Positions 32,514 to 41,074 of a stretch of 41,373 nucleotides of DNA are shown here, one piece after another (position 1 is the stretch's first letter; each line of letters starts with the position of its first letter). The notes under the pieces were generated by a model, which was not told where the DNA came from, ran no database searches, and saw only the letters and a list, made by a program, of their open reading frames with translations. The DNA is from JAVBNW01 sp031551255. GTDB taxonomy: Bacteria > Bacillota > Clostridia > Christensenellales > UBA1750. The stretch is taken from NCBI GenBank assembly GCA_031551255.1, contig JAVBNW010000046.1:1-41373 (forward strand). Direction: 5' to 3'. The translations under genes and the position numbers were made by a program.

Positions 32514-33269
32514 ATGAAGTTTCAATATACGGATATCAATGCAAAAGCATGGGATCGGTGGGCGGAGGGCGGCATCGACTGGAGCATCCCCGCGTCCCAC
32601 GAAGAATACATGCGCGCCAAGGACGGCGACTGGGGCGTATATCTCACCCCCTGCCGCTTTGTTCCACAAAATTGGTTTCCGCCGATGAAGGGCCTGAAGG
32701 TTTTAGGCCTCGCCAGCGGCGGCGGCCAGCAAATGCCGCTGTTTGCCGCGGCGGGCGCGGTATGTACGGTGTTTGATTATTCCCTAAAGCAGCTGGAGTC
32801 CGAAAAGATGGTGGCGGAGCGCGAGGGCTACGCGATCGACATCGTTCGCGGGGATATGACCAAGCCGCTGCCGTTTGAAGACGGCGCGTTCGACCTGATC
32901 TTCCATCCGGTATCCAACTGCTACGTCCAAGACGTTCAGCACGTATGGAACGAATGCTACCGGGTGCTGAAAAAGGACGGGCATCTGCTAGCCGGGTACG
33001 ACAACGGCATGAACTTTTTGCTTTCCGAAGAAGATCCGCCCAGGGTCGTAGGCAAACTGCCCTACAATCCGCTAAAGGACAAGAGCGAAGAGGAAATTCT
33101 GCGTCTGGCCGACGAGGAGGGCGTGCAGTTCAGCCACTCGCTCGAGGAACAGATCGGCGGGCAGCTCAAAGCAGGCTTTACGCTGCTGGATCTTTATGAG
33201 GATCGCGACCGGGGCGAGTACATCCGGCTGTATACGCCGCAATATGTCGCCACGCGCGCGATAAAGTGA
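32514..33269 (+). CDS. Class I SAM-dependent methyltransferase
   Basis: A 251-residue methyltransferase with a Rossmann-like SAM site: KVLGLASGGGQQMPLFAAAG (motif I), CTVFDYSLKQL, DIVRGDMTKPLPFEDGAFDLIFH (motifs II-III), and VWNECYRVLKKDGHLLAGYD. The start has AAGGAGAT 7 bases upstream. It is 21 bp behind the oxidoreductase, so they may work on one substrate, which is unknown. The family includes ubiquinone-, tRNA- and small-molecule-methylating enzymes. Confidence 0.85.
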   Translation: MKFQYTDINAKAWDRWAEGGIDWSIPASHEEYMRAKDGDWGVYLTPCRFVPQNWFPPMKGLKVLGLASGGGQQMPLFAAAGAVCTVFDYSLKQLESEKMVAEREGYAIDIVRGDMTKPLPFEDGAFDLIFHPVSNCYVQDVQHVWNECYRVLKKDGHLLAGYDNGMNFLLSEEDPPRVVGKLPYNPLKDKSEEEILRLADEEGVQFSHSLEEQIGGQLKAGFTLLDLYEDRDRGEYIRLYTPQYVATRAIK

Positions 33270-33327
33270 AGCGGGCCTGGGCGCCCGGCTTCCGTTCGGT
33301 TAATTTTCTCCCAGCGCGGCGGATTCT

Positions 33328-33356
33328 TTGCGCTCGCATCCAAAGTACGATATAAT
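33328..33356 (+). promoter_or_regulatory. Sigma-A-like promoter of ybaB-recR
   Basis: TTGCGC (33328-33333), 17 bases, and a perfect TATAAT (33351-33356). It leaves a leader of about 110 nt before the start at 33470; I see GC-rich inverted segments there but no known RNA motif, and in particular no SRP-RNA signature. Confidence 0.65.
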
Positions 33357-33469
33357 GGTGAAGAACCGAAAAAATTAGGCGCGGCGCGGGTTCATGGGGT
33401 AGGCGATGGGGGCTCTCCCTCTCGCCCGCCTCTGTCGCGCCATCGGGCATGCTTCAAGGAGGAATCGAT

Positions 33470-33811
33470 ATGGCCAGAGGCGGTTTTGGCGGCTTCCCCG
33501 GCGGGGGTGGCAACATGCAACAGATGCTGAAGCAAGCACAAAAAATGCAGCAGCAGATCGGCAAGACGCAGGAGGAGCTCGAGGCGCGCGAGTATGAGAT
33601 CACATCCGGCGGCGGCATGGTGCGCGCGAAGATGAACGGCAAAAAAGAGTTGCTCGAGCTTTCGATCGACCCTAAGGCCGTCGATCCCGAAGATGTAGAG
33701 ATGCTGCAGGATCTCGTGATCGCCGCGGTGAACGAAGTGATCCGCACGGTGGAATCTACCGCGGCCGAAGAAATGGGCAAAATCACCGGCGGCATGCCGC
33801 TGGGCTTCTAA
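33470..33811 (+). CDS. YbaB/EbfC nucleoid-associated protein
   Basis: A 113-residue DNA-binding protein of the YbaB/EbfC family. After a Gly-rich N-terminus (GGFGGFPGGGG) comes MQQMLKQAQKMQQQIGKTQEEL, the conserved family opening, and it ends GKITGGMPLGF, a typical YbaB end. The start at 33470 has AAGGAGG 6-7 bases upstream; an in-frame ATG-like codon at 33449 lacks such spacing. It is co-transcribed with recR (20 bp gap), the usual Bacillota order, but dnaX is not next to it here. Confidence 0.95.
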   Translation: MARGGFGGFPGGGGNMQQMLKQAQKMQQQIGKTQEELEAREYEITSGGGMVRAKMNGKKELLELSIDPKAVDPEDVEMLQDLVIAAVNEVIRTVESTAAEEMGKITGGMPLGF

Positions 33812-33830
33812 TCACAGAGGTTTTCAGGCG

Positions 33831-34424
33831 ATGAGCATGATCGAACCCATCGAGCAGCTGGTCGGCCGGTTGAGCCGCTTGCCGGGCATTGGGCGCAAGA
33901 GCGCGCAGCGCCTGGCGTTTCACATCCTCACGCTTTCCGAGGCCGACGCGCGTGCGCTGGCCGAGGCGGTGTGGAACGCGAAAAAACGCGTGCGGACGTG
34001 CCGCGTGTGCGGCAACTGGTCGGAAGACGAGCTGTGCGATATCTGCAAAAGCTCCTCAAGAGACACCTCCGTCATCTGCGTGGTGCGGGATGCGAGAGAC
34101 GTGTACGCAATGGAGCGCATGAGGGACTACCGCGGCCTGTACCACGTGCTGGGCGGCACGATTTCTCCGATGGACGACCGCGGGCCGGACGACATCCGCA
34201 TTGCTGAGCTCCTTGACCGGCTGAGCGGCATAAGCGAGGTGATCCTCGCCACGAACCCGGATATCGAGGGCGAGGCGACGGCCGCCTATATCGCCAGGTT
34301 GCTCCGCGGAAAAAACATCAAGGTGACGCGCATCGCGCACGGGGTTCCGGTGGGCGGAGATCTCGAATATGCCGACGAGGCCACGCTTTCCCGCGCGATG
34401 CGGGGCAGGCAGGCTATGGAATAA
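33831..34424 (+). CDS. recR: Recombination protein RecR
   Basis: A 197-residue DNA repair protein that works with RecF and RecO at single-strand gaps. It has the HhH motif (RLPGIGRKSAQRLAFHIL), the C4 zinc finger (CRVCGNWSEDELCDIC), and the Toprim domain (VICVVRDARDVYAMERM, YHVLGGTISPMDDRGPDD, LATNPDIEGEATAAYIARLL). It ends with the usual VPVGGDLEYADEATLSRAM stretch. Length is normal. The next gene, nfnA-like, is 61 bp away. Confidence 0.96.
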   Translation: MSMIEPIEQLVGRLSRLPGIGRKSAQRLAFHILTLSEADARALAEAVWNAKKRVRTCRVCGNWSEDELCDICKSSSRDTSVICVVRDARDVYAMERMRDYRGLYHVLGGTISPMDDRGPDDIRIAELLDRLSGISEVILATNPDIEGEATAAYIARLLRGKNIKVTRIAHGVPVGGDLEYADEATLSRAMRGRQAME

Positions 34425-34485
34425 AGGTCTGGCCGGGCGCGCGCCGCGCCCCGGTTTGCCATACGATCGATAAGGAGTGGAATCC

Positions 34486-35334
34486 GTGTACGAAATCCTC
34501 CAGAGGGACGATCTCAACCCGACGGTCATCCGCGTAACCGTCAAGGCCCCGTTGGTTGCCAGGCGCTGCGAGCCGGGCCAATTCATCATGCTCAGGGTAG
34601 ACGAAACCGGCGAGCGCGTTCCGCTGACCATCGCGGACTTCGACCGTGCCGCAGGCACCGTAACGGTAATCGTGCAGGTGCTCGGCAAATCTACGCAATT
34701 ATTGGCCGAAAAGAAAAAGGGCGATTTTCTAGCCGACGTTGCAGGCCCGCTGGGCAAGCCCTCCGAGCTTGAGGGCTATCAGCGCGTGGCCGTGGTAGGA
34801 GGAGGCCTCGGCTGCGCCATCGCCTATCCGCAGGCGAAAAAGCTTCACGAGCTGGGTGCGCGGGTGGATATGATCGCGGGTTTCCGCAGCAAAGATTTAA
34901 TCATCCTTGAAGATGAAATGCGCGCGGTATCCGATAGACTCGGCATCGTAACCGACGACGGCTCAAGCGGCGAAAAGGGCCTGGTGACGGATAAGCTTCG
35001 CCAGTTCATCGGGGAGGGCCGGGATTACGACCTGGTGGTCGCCATCGGCCCGCTCATCATGATGAAGTTCGTATGCCAGCTCACTAAGGAGTTTGGGATT
35101 AAGACGCTCGTATCGATGAACCCTGTGATGGTGGACGGCACGGGCATGTGCGGCGGCTGCCGCATCACGGTTGGCGGCAAGACAAAGTTCGCGTGCGTGG
35201 ACGGGCCGGACTTCGACGGCCACGAGGTGGATTTTGACGAGGCGATCCGCCGCTCGCGCACGTACAAGGCGCAGGAGGAAAATTCCCTGCGCGATCATCT
35301 TTGCAAAATGGAGGAAGCCGCCGATGGCCGTTAA
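34486..35334 (+). CDS. nfnA: NfnA: NADH-dependent ferredoxin:NADP oxidoreductase, FAD/2Fe-2S subunit
   Basis: A 282-residue subunit of the electron-bifurcating transhydrogenase NfnAB, which couples reduction of NADP by ferredoxin and NADH. It has the FAD motif RVPLTIADFD, the nucleotide-binding VAVVGGGLGCAIAYPQAK, and a C-terminal 2Fe-2S site with three Cys and one Asp (MCGGCRITVGGKTKFACVDGP, then DFDGHEVD). The GTG start at 34486 has AAGGAG 8 bases upstream; a GTG at 34477 is too close to it. The nfnB start overlaps its end by 11 bp. Without nfnB, the family would be hard to tell from PyrK-like or sulfide dehydrogenase subunits. Confidence 0.9.
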   Translation: MYEILQRDDLNPTVIRVTVKAPLVARRCEPGQFIMLRVDETGERVPLTIADFDRAAGTVTVIVQVLGKSTQLLAEKKKGDFLADVAGPLGKPSELEGYQRVAVVGGGLGCAIAYPQAKKLHELGARVDMIAGFRSKDLIILEDEMRAVSDRLGIVTDDGSSGEKGLVTDKLRQFIGEGRDYDLVVAIGPLIMMKFVCQLTKEFGIKTLVSMNPVMVDGTGMCGGCRITVGGKTKFACVDGPDFDGHEVDFDEAIRRSRTYKAQEENSLRDHLCKMEEAADGR

Positions 35335-36733
35335 GCGCAATATGCAGAATGAAAAGACGCCGATGCCCGAGCAGGCCCCCGAAATTCGCCGGGGGAATTT
35401 CAGCGAGGTTGCGCTTGGCTACACCCAGAACATGGCAAAAGCCGAAGCGGCGCGGTGCCTTAGCTGTAAACACCGCCCCTGCGTGGACGGCTGCCCGGTG
35501 GGCGTGCCGATTCCGGAGTTCGTGGGGCAAATCGCCCAGGGCGATTTTGCAGGCGCGTACGATACGATTCTTTCCACCAATGCGTTGCCCGCGGTGTGCG
35601 GGCGGGTGTGCCCGCAGGAGACGCAGTGCGAGGCGCTGTGCGTCAGGGGCGTAAAGGGCGAGCCGGTTGCGATCGGCAGGCTGGAGCGCTTTGCGGCGGA
35701 CCATGCGATGAGCGCCCAGGCCGATGAACGGAATGCGCCCGCAGGCGTCGCTCCCAACGGTCATAAGGTGGCCGTCATCGGCGCAGGCCCCGCAGGGCTT
35801 ACGTGCGCGGGCGAACTGGCGGGCAAGGGCTACGACGTGACGATCTTCGAAGCGTTTCACAAGCCCGGCGGCGTGCTGGTGTACGGCATCCCGGAGTTCC
35901 GCCTGCCCAAATCCATCGTCGCAAAGGAAATCGCCGGGCTGGAGGCGCGGGGCGTGAAGATCGTGCGCAACGTGATCGCCGGGCGCTCGGTACTCATCGA
36001 GGAGCTTATGCGGGAAGAGGGCTTCGAGGCGGTGTTCATCGGTACCGGCGCGGGCCTTCCCACATTTATGAACCTGCCCGGCGAAAACCTGAACGGCGTG
36101 TATTCAGCCAACGAATTCCTGACTCGCATCAACCTGATGCGGGCGTACGACGGCACGTACGATACGCCGATCCAACGCGCGAAATCCGTGGCGGTGATCG
36201 GCGGAGGCAACGTGGCGATGGATGCCGCGCGCTGCGCGCTCAGGCTCGGCTCCAAGGTATCCATCGTATACCGCCGCTCGCTCGACGAGATGCCCGCTCG
36301 GCGCGAGGAAATTCACCACGCGATGGAAGAGGGCATCGAATTTGAGCTACTCACCGCGCCGCAGGAGATCCTGGGCGACGAAACCGGCTGGGTGCGCGGC
36401 ATGGTGTGCCGCCGCATGGAGCTTGGCGAGCCGGATGCTTCCGGACGCCGCCGTCCGGTGGAGATCCCCGGCAGCGACTTTACGCTTGACGTCGATTGCG
36501 TAATCGTCGCCATCGGCACCTCCCCAAACCCCATCGTCACCAACACCACCCAGGGCCTCGAAGCCAACAAGTGGGGCTGCATCGTGGCGGACGAAAAGGA
36601 CGGCGCAACCTCCTTGCCCGGCGTGTTCGCCGGCGGGGATATCGTCACCGGCGCGGCGACCGTCATCCTAGCGATGGGCGCTGGCAAGGCCGCAGCGCAG
36701 GGCATCGACGAGTACGTGCAAGGGAAGGCCTAA
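35324..36733 (+). CDS. nfnB: NfnB: NADPH-binding subunit (GltA-like, glutamate-synthase family)
   Basis: A 469-residue flavoprotein of the glutamate synthase small-chain type. The N-terminal ferredoxin-like part carries Cys motifs (CLSCKHRPCVDGCPVGVPI, VCGRVCPQETQCEALC) for 4Fe-4S clusters. The two nucleotide sites are VAVIGAGPAGLTCAGELAG (FAD) and VAVIGGGNVAMDAARCALRLG (NADPH), and it ends with GVFAGGDIVTGAATVILAMGAGK. The ATG at 35324 has GGAGGAA upstream and overlaps nfnA by 11 bp, showing translational coupling. With nfnA it marks an anaerobe using ferredoxin. Two hairpins follow (36756-36804). Confidence 0.92.
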   Translation: MAVKRNMQNEKTPMPEQAPEIRRGNFSEVALGYTQNMAKAEAARCLSCKHRPCVDGCPVGVPIPEFVGQIAQGDFAGAYDTILSTNALPAVCGRVCPQETQCEALCVRGVKGEPVAIGRLERFAADHAMSAQADERNAPAGVAPNGHKVAVIGAGPAGLTCAGELAGKGYDVTIFEAFHKPGGVLVYGIPEFRLPKSIVAKEIAGLEARGVKIVRNVIAGRSVLIEELMREEGFEAVFIGTGAGLPTFMNLPGENLNGVYSANEFLTRINLMRAYDGTYDTPIQRAKSVAVIGGGNVAMDAARCALRLGSKVSIVYRRSLDEMPARREEIHHAMEEGIEFELLTAPQEILGDETGWVRGMVCRRMELGEPDASGRRRPVEIPGSDFTLDVDCVIVAIGTSPNPIVTNTTQGLEANKWGCIVADEKDGATSLPGVFAGGDIVTGAATVILAMGAGKAAAQGIDEYVQGKA

Positions 36734-36755
36734 GCGGCGGTAAAAGAGACGAGAA

Positions 36756-36804
36756 CGGGGGATTTCATCCCCCGCGCCCCCTGTGCGATGCCTTCGGGCA
36801 TCGC
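36756..36804 (+). terminator. Two hairpins after nfnB
   Basis: CGGGGG / CCCCCG with loop ATTTCAT (36756-36774), and GCGATGCC / GGCATCGC with a TTCG tetraloop (36785-36804). They sit 20-70 bp after the stop. There is no long T-run, so they may act as a terminator or as 3' stabilisers. Confidence 0.55.
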
Positions 36805-36817
36805 ATTGTCGTATCGT

Positions 36818-36980
36818 TATAGTCGACCGACTTCAAAAGCGGTGCATGCGAGCGATAGATTTTATCGCAGGGCAAGGAGGCGTAAGGAAGCGTAGCCGGC
36901 AGCTACGCTGACTGAAGCTCGACGCCGCCATGCGGGAAAAGATCCGCTCGATGCGTTGGTTTTGGGGTTGGTTGACTATA
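36818..36980. repeat. MITE-like element, copy 2 (TATAGTCG termini)
   Basis: A 163-bp element, inverted with respect to 4746-4911. The ends are TATAGTCGACCG and GGTTGACTATA. Most differences from copy 1 lie near the ends. It lies between the nfnB hairpins and the gene at 36994, whose GGAGGAG ribosome binding site begins 2 bases after the element ends. Confidence 0.85.
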
Positions 36981-36993
36981 AGGAGGAGTTTTC

Positions 36994-37800
36994 ATGGACA
37001 ACACAGTCGATTCGGTTTTCGCCGCAGTCGTTACAGGGCTGGCGAAGCTTCCCGGGGTGCGGGCCGTGGGCAAGAGCGGAGGCAAAGAGCTCATGGGGGG
37101 CGGAGATATCGACCTGTTCGTATTTTGCGACGAAATGCCGCCGGTCGAGGCGCGATGGGAGCTTGCCCTGGCGCTGGATGGAAAGGTTGACAAGGCGGAA
37201 ATCGAGAAGGGCAACGACCCGTACTGGGGAGTGGTCGACTTTCTGTATGTGGGCGATGACGACATCTGCATCATGTTCCACGATGCCGGAGCCATGGTTG
37301 CATACTTGGAATCCGTGCTGCGGGGCGAGCGGCTCGAAAAAGAAGGCGGCTTTTTCTATCCGACCGGGCGGTGCGCGACGATCTTGCATATGGGAATTTT
37401 CTATGACGACGGGTTTCTGGCATCCATACAAAAAAAGCTATCCGCATACCCGGACAGCTTGGGCGATGCGCTCGCCCGGCATCACATCCATACATTGCGC
37501 CACAGCGAGGATTTCCGTCGCGCCGTCGCGCGCGAAGATCCGTTGTTCTACCACTGTGCGTTGGAGGAAGCGCTGGATCACTATGTACAAGCGCTGTTTG
37601 CGATGAACCGGCAATACTTCCCCGGCAGGAAGCGAAACCTTGAACACATCGGCACCTTTGCGCTCAAGCCTAAAGACGTGGAGCACAGGCTCCTTCTGGC
37701 GGTGGAACTGGGCGGAAAGCCGGAAACTTTGAAACAAGGGTACAAGCTGTGGATGGAGTTGGTTCAAGATCTTAAGGCCCTGCTGCCGCCCGTTTCATAA
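36994..37800 (+). CDS. Nucleotidyltransferase-fold hypothetical protein
   Basis: A 268-residue protein with the signature GGDIDLFVFCDEMP near residue 35, the GS/GG-x-DxD motif of the polymerase-beta-like nucleotidyltransferase fold, followed by a helical C-terminal half (LDHYVQALFAMNRQYFPGRKRN) as in DUF4037-type or MNT-like proteins. The substrate is unknown; such enzymes can add nucleotides to small molecules or proteins. The start has GGAGGAG 7 bases upstream, just past MITE copy 2. Its end overlaps by 6 bp with the convergent kinase gene. Confidence 0.65.
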   Translation: MDNTVDSVFAAVVTGLAKLPGVRAVGKSGGKELMGGGDIDLFVFCDEMPPVEARWELALALDGKVDKAEIEKGNDPYWGVVDFLYVGDDDICIMFHDAGAMVAYLESVLRGERLEKEGGFFYPTGRCATILHMGIFYDDGFLASIQKKLSAYPDSLGDALARHHIHTLRHSEDFRRAVAREDPLFYHCALEEALDHYVQALFAMNRQYFPGRKRNLEHIGTFALKPKDVEHRLLLAVELGGKPETLKQGYKLWMELVQDLKALLPPVS

Positions 37801-38313
37801 GCCGCCTTTGCGCGCCTGGATATACGCGGCGGTCTCTTTGTCGCTGCGCAGCACCGTGACTTTTTCGCCGAACAGCAAGACCCGTGCCTTCATTCCGTCC
37901 TCGCCCGTATCGTAGAGCCGCGCCCACCGAAACATCGCCCTAAGCATCGCAAAGTCCGGCTTGTAGGAACACTTTTCCATGCCGAGGTTTTGCTTGACCC
38001 AGCGCAGTAGGATTCTTCTATTGCGAACGGCTTGAGGTATGTCCAGCAAGACGATCTCATCCGCCCGCCGCATCCCTTCGGCAAAGCACTTGCGGCCCGT
38101 ATCGTCGATAATGTAGGAGGGTTCCGACAGGATCGCGTAAAAAACACGATCTCTTTCTTCCACAGATCGCTTTCGGGTCCCCCGCACAGCGGCCGGATCT
38201 TCCTCGTGGACGACCTCATCTAAATGATGGCAGGGGATGCCCGTCGCCTGGGAGAGACGGCGCGCCAACGTCGACTTTCCACTCGCCACCGAGCCTACGA
38301 TGTAGATTTTCAT
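37795..38313 (-). CDS. P-loop AAA/adenylate-kinase-like protein (FlaR/topology-modulation type)
   Basis: A 172-residue P-loop protein. The Walker A motif is GSVASGKSTLARRLS and it is followed by GIPCHHLDEVVHEED; later it has RILLRWVKQNLGMEKCSYKPD. These patterns match the small kinase-like proteins annotated as DNA topology modulation FlaR-related. The real substrate is uncertain. The start at 38313 has AAGGA 8 bases upstream; a codon at 38322 overlaps it. Its 3' end overlaps the plus-strand gene ending at 37800, so the two are convergent. Confidence 0.72.
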   Translation of the reverse strand: MKIYIVGSVASGKSTLARRLSQATGIPCHHLDEVVHEEDPAAVRGTRKRSVEERDRVFYAILSEPSYIIDDTGRKCFAEGMRRADEIVLLDIPQAVRNRRILLRWVKQNLGMEKCSYKPDFAMLRAMFRWARLYDTGEDGMKARVLLFGEKVTVLRSDKETAAYIQARKGGL

Positions 38314-38334
38314 GCCAATCATCCTTACGTTTGT

Positions 38335-39243
38335 CTATGCCCGCATCAAATCCCGCACCTCGTCCATCGAGGGCATGCCCGCCTGCGCGCCAAAACGCGT
38401 GGTGGAAAGCGCGCCCACCGCGCACGCGAGTTTTGCGGCCTCGTTAAGCGAAAGCCCCTGGTAAAGCCCCGCCGCAAGTCCTGCGTTGAAGGAATCCCCC
38501 GCGGCGGTGGTATCCACGGCGGTTACGCGGTAGGCAGGAATGTGCTCGATCTGCCCATCCGTGCACAGATACGCGCCATGCGCCCCGCGCTTGTGCAGCA
38601 CGCACCCCGCGCCGCGCGCCATCAGCGCGCGCAGGCGCTCCTCTGCCGGCGCGTCCGCCGCAAGATCGGGCGTCAGGGCCTTCAATTCGTGTTCGTTGGG
38701 GGTGAGCACAGCAGCTAGGGATAAAAGTTCCTCGGGCATCGGCTGCATCGGCGCGGGGTCGAGCACGAGCAAACCGCCGTTCCTGTGCACTTCTCGCGCG
38801 GCGAGAAGCACGGCCTCCATCGGGATTTCCAGCTGCATGAGCACGATGCTGCTCTTCGCGATGCGCGGGAGAAGCCCCCGTATCCACGCGCCGTTCGCAT
38901 CGCGGTTTGCCCCCGGGGCGACGACGATGCGGTTTTCGCCGGATGCGTCCACTTCAATGAGCGCGACGCCCGTGGGCTGGTCGGAGCGCTCAACCAACGC
39001 CGCATCCACGCCCGCGCCCGCAAAATGCTGAAGGTATTCATCCCCAAAGCCATCCTGCCCAACCCGGCCCGCCATGGAAACCGGAACGCCCAGCTTGGCG
39101 AGCGCCATGGCCTGGTTGGCCCCCTTGCCGCCCGGTACGGTGGAAAAGCGCGTGCCCGTCAGCGTTTCCCCCGGGTTGGGGAAGCGTTCGACGCCGACGA
39201 CGAGATCCATATTGATCGAGCCGATTACGAGTATGGGTTCCAT
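38335..39243 (-). CDS. rbsK: Ribokinase
   Basis: A 302-residue PfkB-family kinase that phosphorylates ribose at O5. It has the N-terminal GSINMDLVVGVERFPNPGET, the substrate motif GGKGANQAMALAKLG, LTPNEHELKAL, and the PfkB active-site signature with the base Asp in VDTTAAGDSFNAGLAAGL. Length is normal. No ribose transporter genes (rbsABC) or rbsD flank it; it stands before a P-loop kinase gene and after the prepilin peptidase. The start has an AGGAGG-type site at 39250-39255. Related sugars could be the true substrate. Confidence 0.88.
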   Translation of the reverse strand: MEPILVIGSINMDLVVGVERFPNPGETLTGTRFSTVPGGKGANQAMALAKLGVPVSMAGRVGQDGFGDEYLQHFAGAGVDAALVERSDQPTGVALIEVDASGENRIVVAPGANRDANGAWIRGLLPRIAKSSIVLMQLEIPMEAVLLAAREVHRNGGLLVLDPAPMQPMPEELLSLAAVLTPNEHELKALTPDLAADAPAEERLRALMARGAGCVLHKRGAHGAYLCTDGQIEHIPAYRVTAVDTTAAGDSFNAGLAAGLYQGLSLNEAAKLACAVGALSTTRFGAQAGMPSMDEVRDLMRA

Positions 39244-39295
39244 GCCGCAACCTCCTTTGTAAGACGGCCCTTGAGCCCGGCCGTTTCAGCGCGGA

Positions 39296-40072
39296 TTATG
39301 CAAATAAGCCAAAGTACCACGTAAGCAGCGGCTCGCCCAAAAAGAGAGCGGCCGCCGAGCCCGCCGCGAGCAGAGGCACGAATGGAACCCGCTGCTCGAG
39401 GGTAACCTTTTTCATCGCCAGCAGCACGAGCAGTACGAGCCCGCCGCCCACCGACGCAAACGCCAGGGCGAGCAGCGCGTTTTGCCAACCTAAAAAGGCG
39501 CCCGCCATCGCCATCAGCTTGATATCCCCGCCGCCCATCGCAAACTTTCCGGTGATCGCGCGCGCGCCGAGCGCCACCAGCAAAAGCGGCAGCGCCCCGG
39601 CCGCGATGCCCAGCACCATATCAGACCACGGGCACAGCGCCGAAAAAAACACGTTTACCACGATGGCAACGACGCCCCCCGCGATGAGGATCTCGTCGAG
39701 CACCATCATGTGCTCAAGATCGACAAACGCGCAGGCCACGAGGATCGCGCACAGTACGGCGGCGGCGACCAGGGATACCGTCCACCCAAAGCGCAGGAAG
39801 CACAATATGAACAGCGCCGCCGTCATCCCCTCCACCAGCGGATAGCGTGGGGAAATCGGCGCGACACAGTACCGGCATCCGCCGCGCAGGTGGAAGTAGG
39901 AGGCGATCGGAATCAGGTCCGTCATCCCAAGCGGATGATGGCAATACGGACACTGCGAAGTGGCCGGATTGATCAACGATTCTCCTCTGGGAAGCCTATG
40001 GATGATCACGTTGAGAAAGCTTCCGATGCACAACCCAAACAGCGCTGCAATCACGCCCTGAGCGACGGCCAA
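39296..40072 (-). CDS. Prepilin peptidase (type IV, A24 family)
   Basis: A 258-residue membrane aspartyl protease that cleaves and methylates type IV prepilin-like leader peptides. It has the N-terminal CIGSFLNVIIHRLPRGESL, the zinc-like pair CPYC...CRYC in the cytoplasmic loop, about seven hydrophobic helices, and the two catalytic aspartates (AFVDLEH and FAMGGGDIKLM). The TTG at 40072 is chosen because AGGGAGGGG lies 7 bases upstream; an ATG at 40102 would add a basic 10-residue tail. The pseudopilins it would serve are not in this window. Confidence 0.88.
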   Translation of the reverse strand: MAVAQGVIAALFGLCIGSFLNVIIHRLPRGESLINPATSQCPYCHHPLGMTDLIPIASYFHLRGGCRYCVAPISPRYPLVEGMTAALFILCFLRFGWTVSLVAAAVLCAILVACAFVDLEHMMVLDEILIAGGVVAIVVNVFFSALCPWSDMVLGIAAGALPLLLVALGARAITGKFAMGGGDIKLMAMAGAFLGWQNALLALAFASVGGGLVLLVLLAMKKVTLEQRVPFVPLLAAGSAAALFLGEPLLTWYFGLFA

Positions 40073-40304
40073 GCGACGACCCCTCCCTATATGTGCCGGC
40101 AACCGAGCCGCCGGCTAAGCATGCGGGCGGCGCCCGCAGAGCGCGGCCGCACACGCATGCCAATGTTTCCCACTATGTATGTATCGGCTGTTTCCGATAT
40201 TCCGTGAAGATGTGATATGCTTAAATTAACCTCAAAAACGAAATGCGAAAGAGCTGCATTTCAGCCCTGCAAAGGCAAGTGTCCAATGGATTTGCAATCG
40301 CGCC

Positions 40305-40862
40305 CTAATACGGCTTGCACAAAAGCTCGTGCACCTTGGTGCCGAGAATATCTTGGGTGTAGGCGGGTGTGAGCACCGCTGCCGTATCCGCTCCACGCCC
40401 CGTGCCGCCTACGGCGACGACTGGGCAGCCGTAGGGGATCGCGCCGTTATCCAGCGCCATCGCGCCGATCTCGACGACGACCTTTACGCCTTGCGAAAGC
40501 ATTCTGAGCGAATGGGCGATAATTTCCACGGGATAGATGCCCTGAAACTTCGTGGATAGGCCGCGCTCCGCGCCGGAGAGAACGTGCGCGGCGGTGATCA
40601 CCGGCACCCCGGCATCCGTGAGCTTCTTGCGCGTCTCATCGCTCATGGCGTTTTCGCCGGGCATACGGGTTCCATATGCATGGGATACGATACGAAGGCG
40701 TGAAAGCTCTCCCTTGCCCGCAAGGTAGGTCATGGCCTCAAGGGCCGTATCACCTTGCGTCGTGGCGACGAGCAGCGGCATGTCTTCCCTCGCCGCGCGC
40801 TCCAGCGCAATTTCCAGCGTGCGGGCGGTATTGTCCCTGCCGGGTTTATCAAATACGACCAT
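40305..40862 (-). CDS. Pyruvate-kinase C-terminal-domain (PK alpha/beta) protein
   Basis: A 185-residue protein built of only the alpha/beta domain found at the C-terminus of pyruvate kinases. It starts VVFDKPGRDNTARTLEIAL, has RIVSHAYGTRMPGENAMS and ends AAVLTPAYTQDILGTKVHELL, matching stand-alone members of that family in Clostridia. It has no pyruvate kinase barrel, and its function is unknown. The start at 40862 has GGAGG 8 bases upstream. A promoter is seen at 40896-40924. Confidence 0.75.
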   Translation of the reverse strand: MVVFDKPGRDNTARTLEIALERAAREDMPLLVATTQGDTALEAMTYLAGKGELSRLRIVSHAYGTRMPGENAMSDETRKKLTDAGVPVITAAHVLSGAERGLSTKFQGIYPVEIIAHSLRMLSQGVKVVVEIGAMALDNGAIPYGCPVVAVGGTGRGADTAAVLTPAYTQDILGTKVHELLCKPY

Positions 40863-40895
40863 GTTGCAACCTCCAGCCTGTGTCCGTCTTGGCAT

Positions 40896-40924
40896 AGTAT
40901 AACAAAGCTTCCGCCAAGCGGCAA
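40896..40924 (-). promoter_or_regulatory. Promoter of the PK-C-domain gene
   Basis: On the minus strand, TTGCCG (40919-40924), 17 bases, and TATACT (40896-40901), 34 bp before the start at 40862. A divergent promoter lies 13 bp away. Confidence 0.6.
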
Positions 40925-40936
40925 CCATGGCGCAGG

Positions 40937-40965
40937 TTGCCGTTATGGGTAATTTCGTGTATGAT
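40937..40965 (+). promoter_or_regulatory. Promoter of the HAD phosphatase gene
   Basis: TTGCCG (40937-40942), 17 bases, and TATGAT (40960-40965), leaving a leader of about 100 nt. It is divergent from the promoter at 40896, and the two -35 boxes are 12 bp apart. Confidence 0.5.
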
Positions 40966-41074
40966 AATCAAGTGAGATTACGGAGCTACTCTTTGAATTT
41001 CTCATGCAGACAGTGTTTTTCATACATCCTTTCTATTTGCATAGTGCTCCCGGCAGCCATTGCAAGCCATAGGG

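Noticed and set aside
33357..33469. ybaB leader as an SRP RNA or tRNA
   Set aside because: No GGAAGGAAGC-like SRP loop and no tRNA T-arm (GGTTCGA..) were found; only loose GC-rich pairing.
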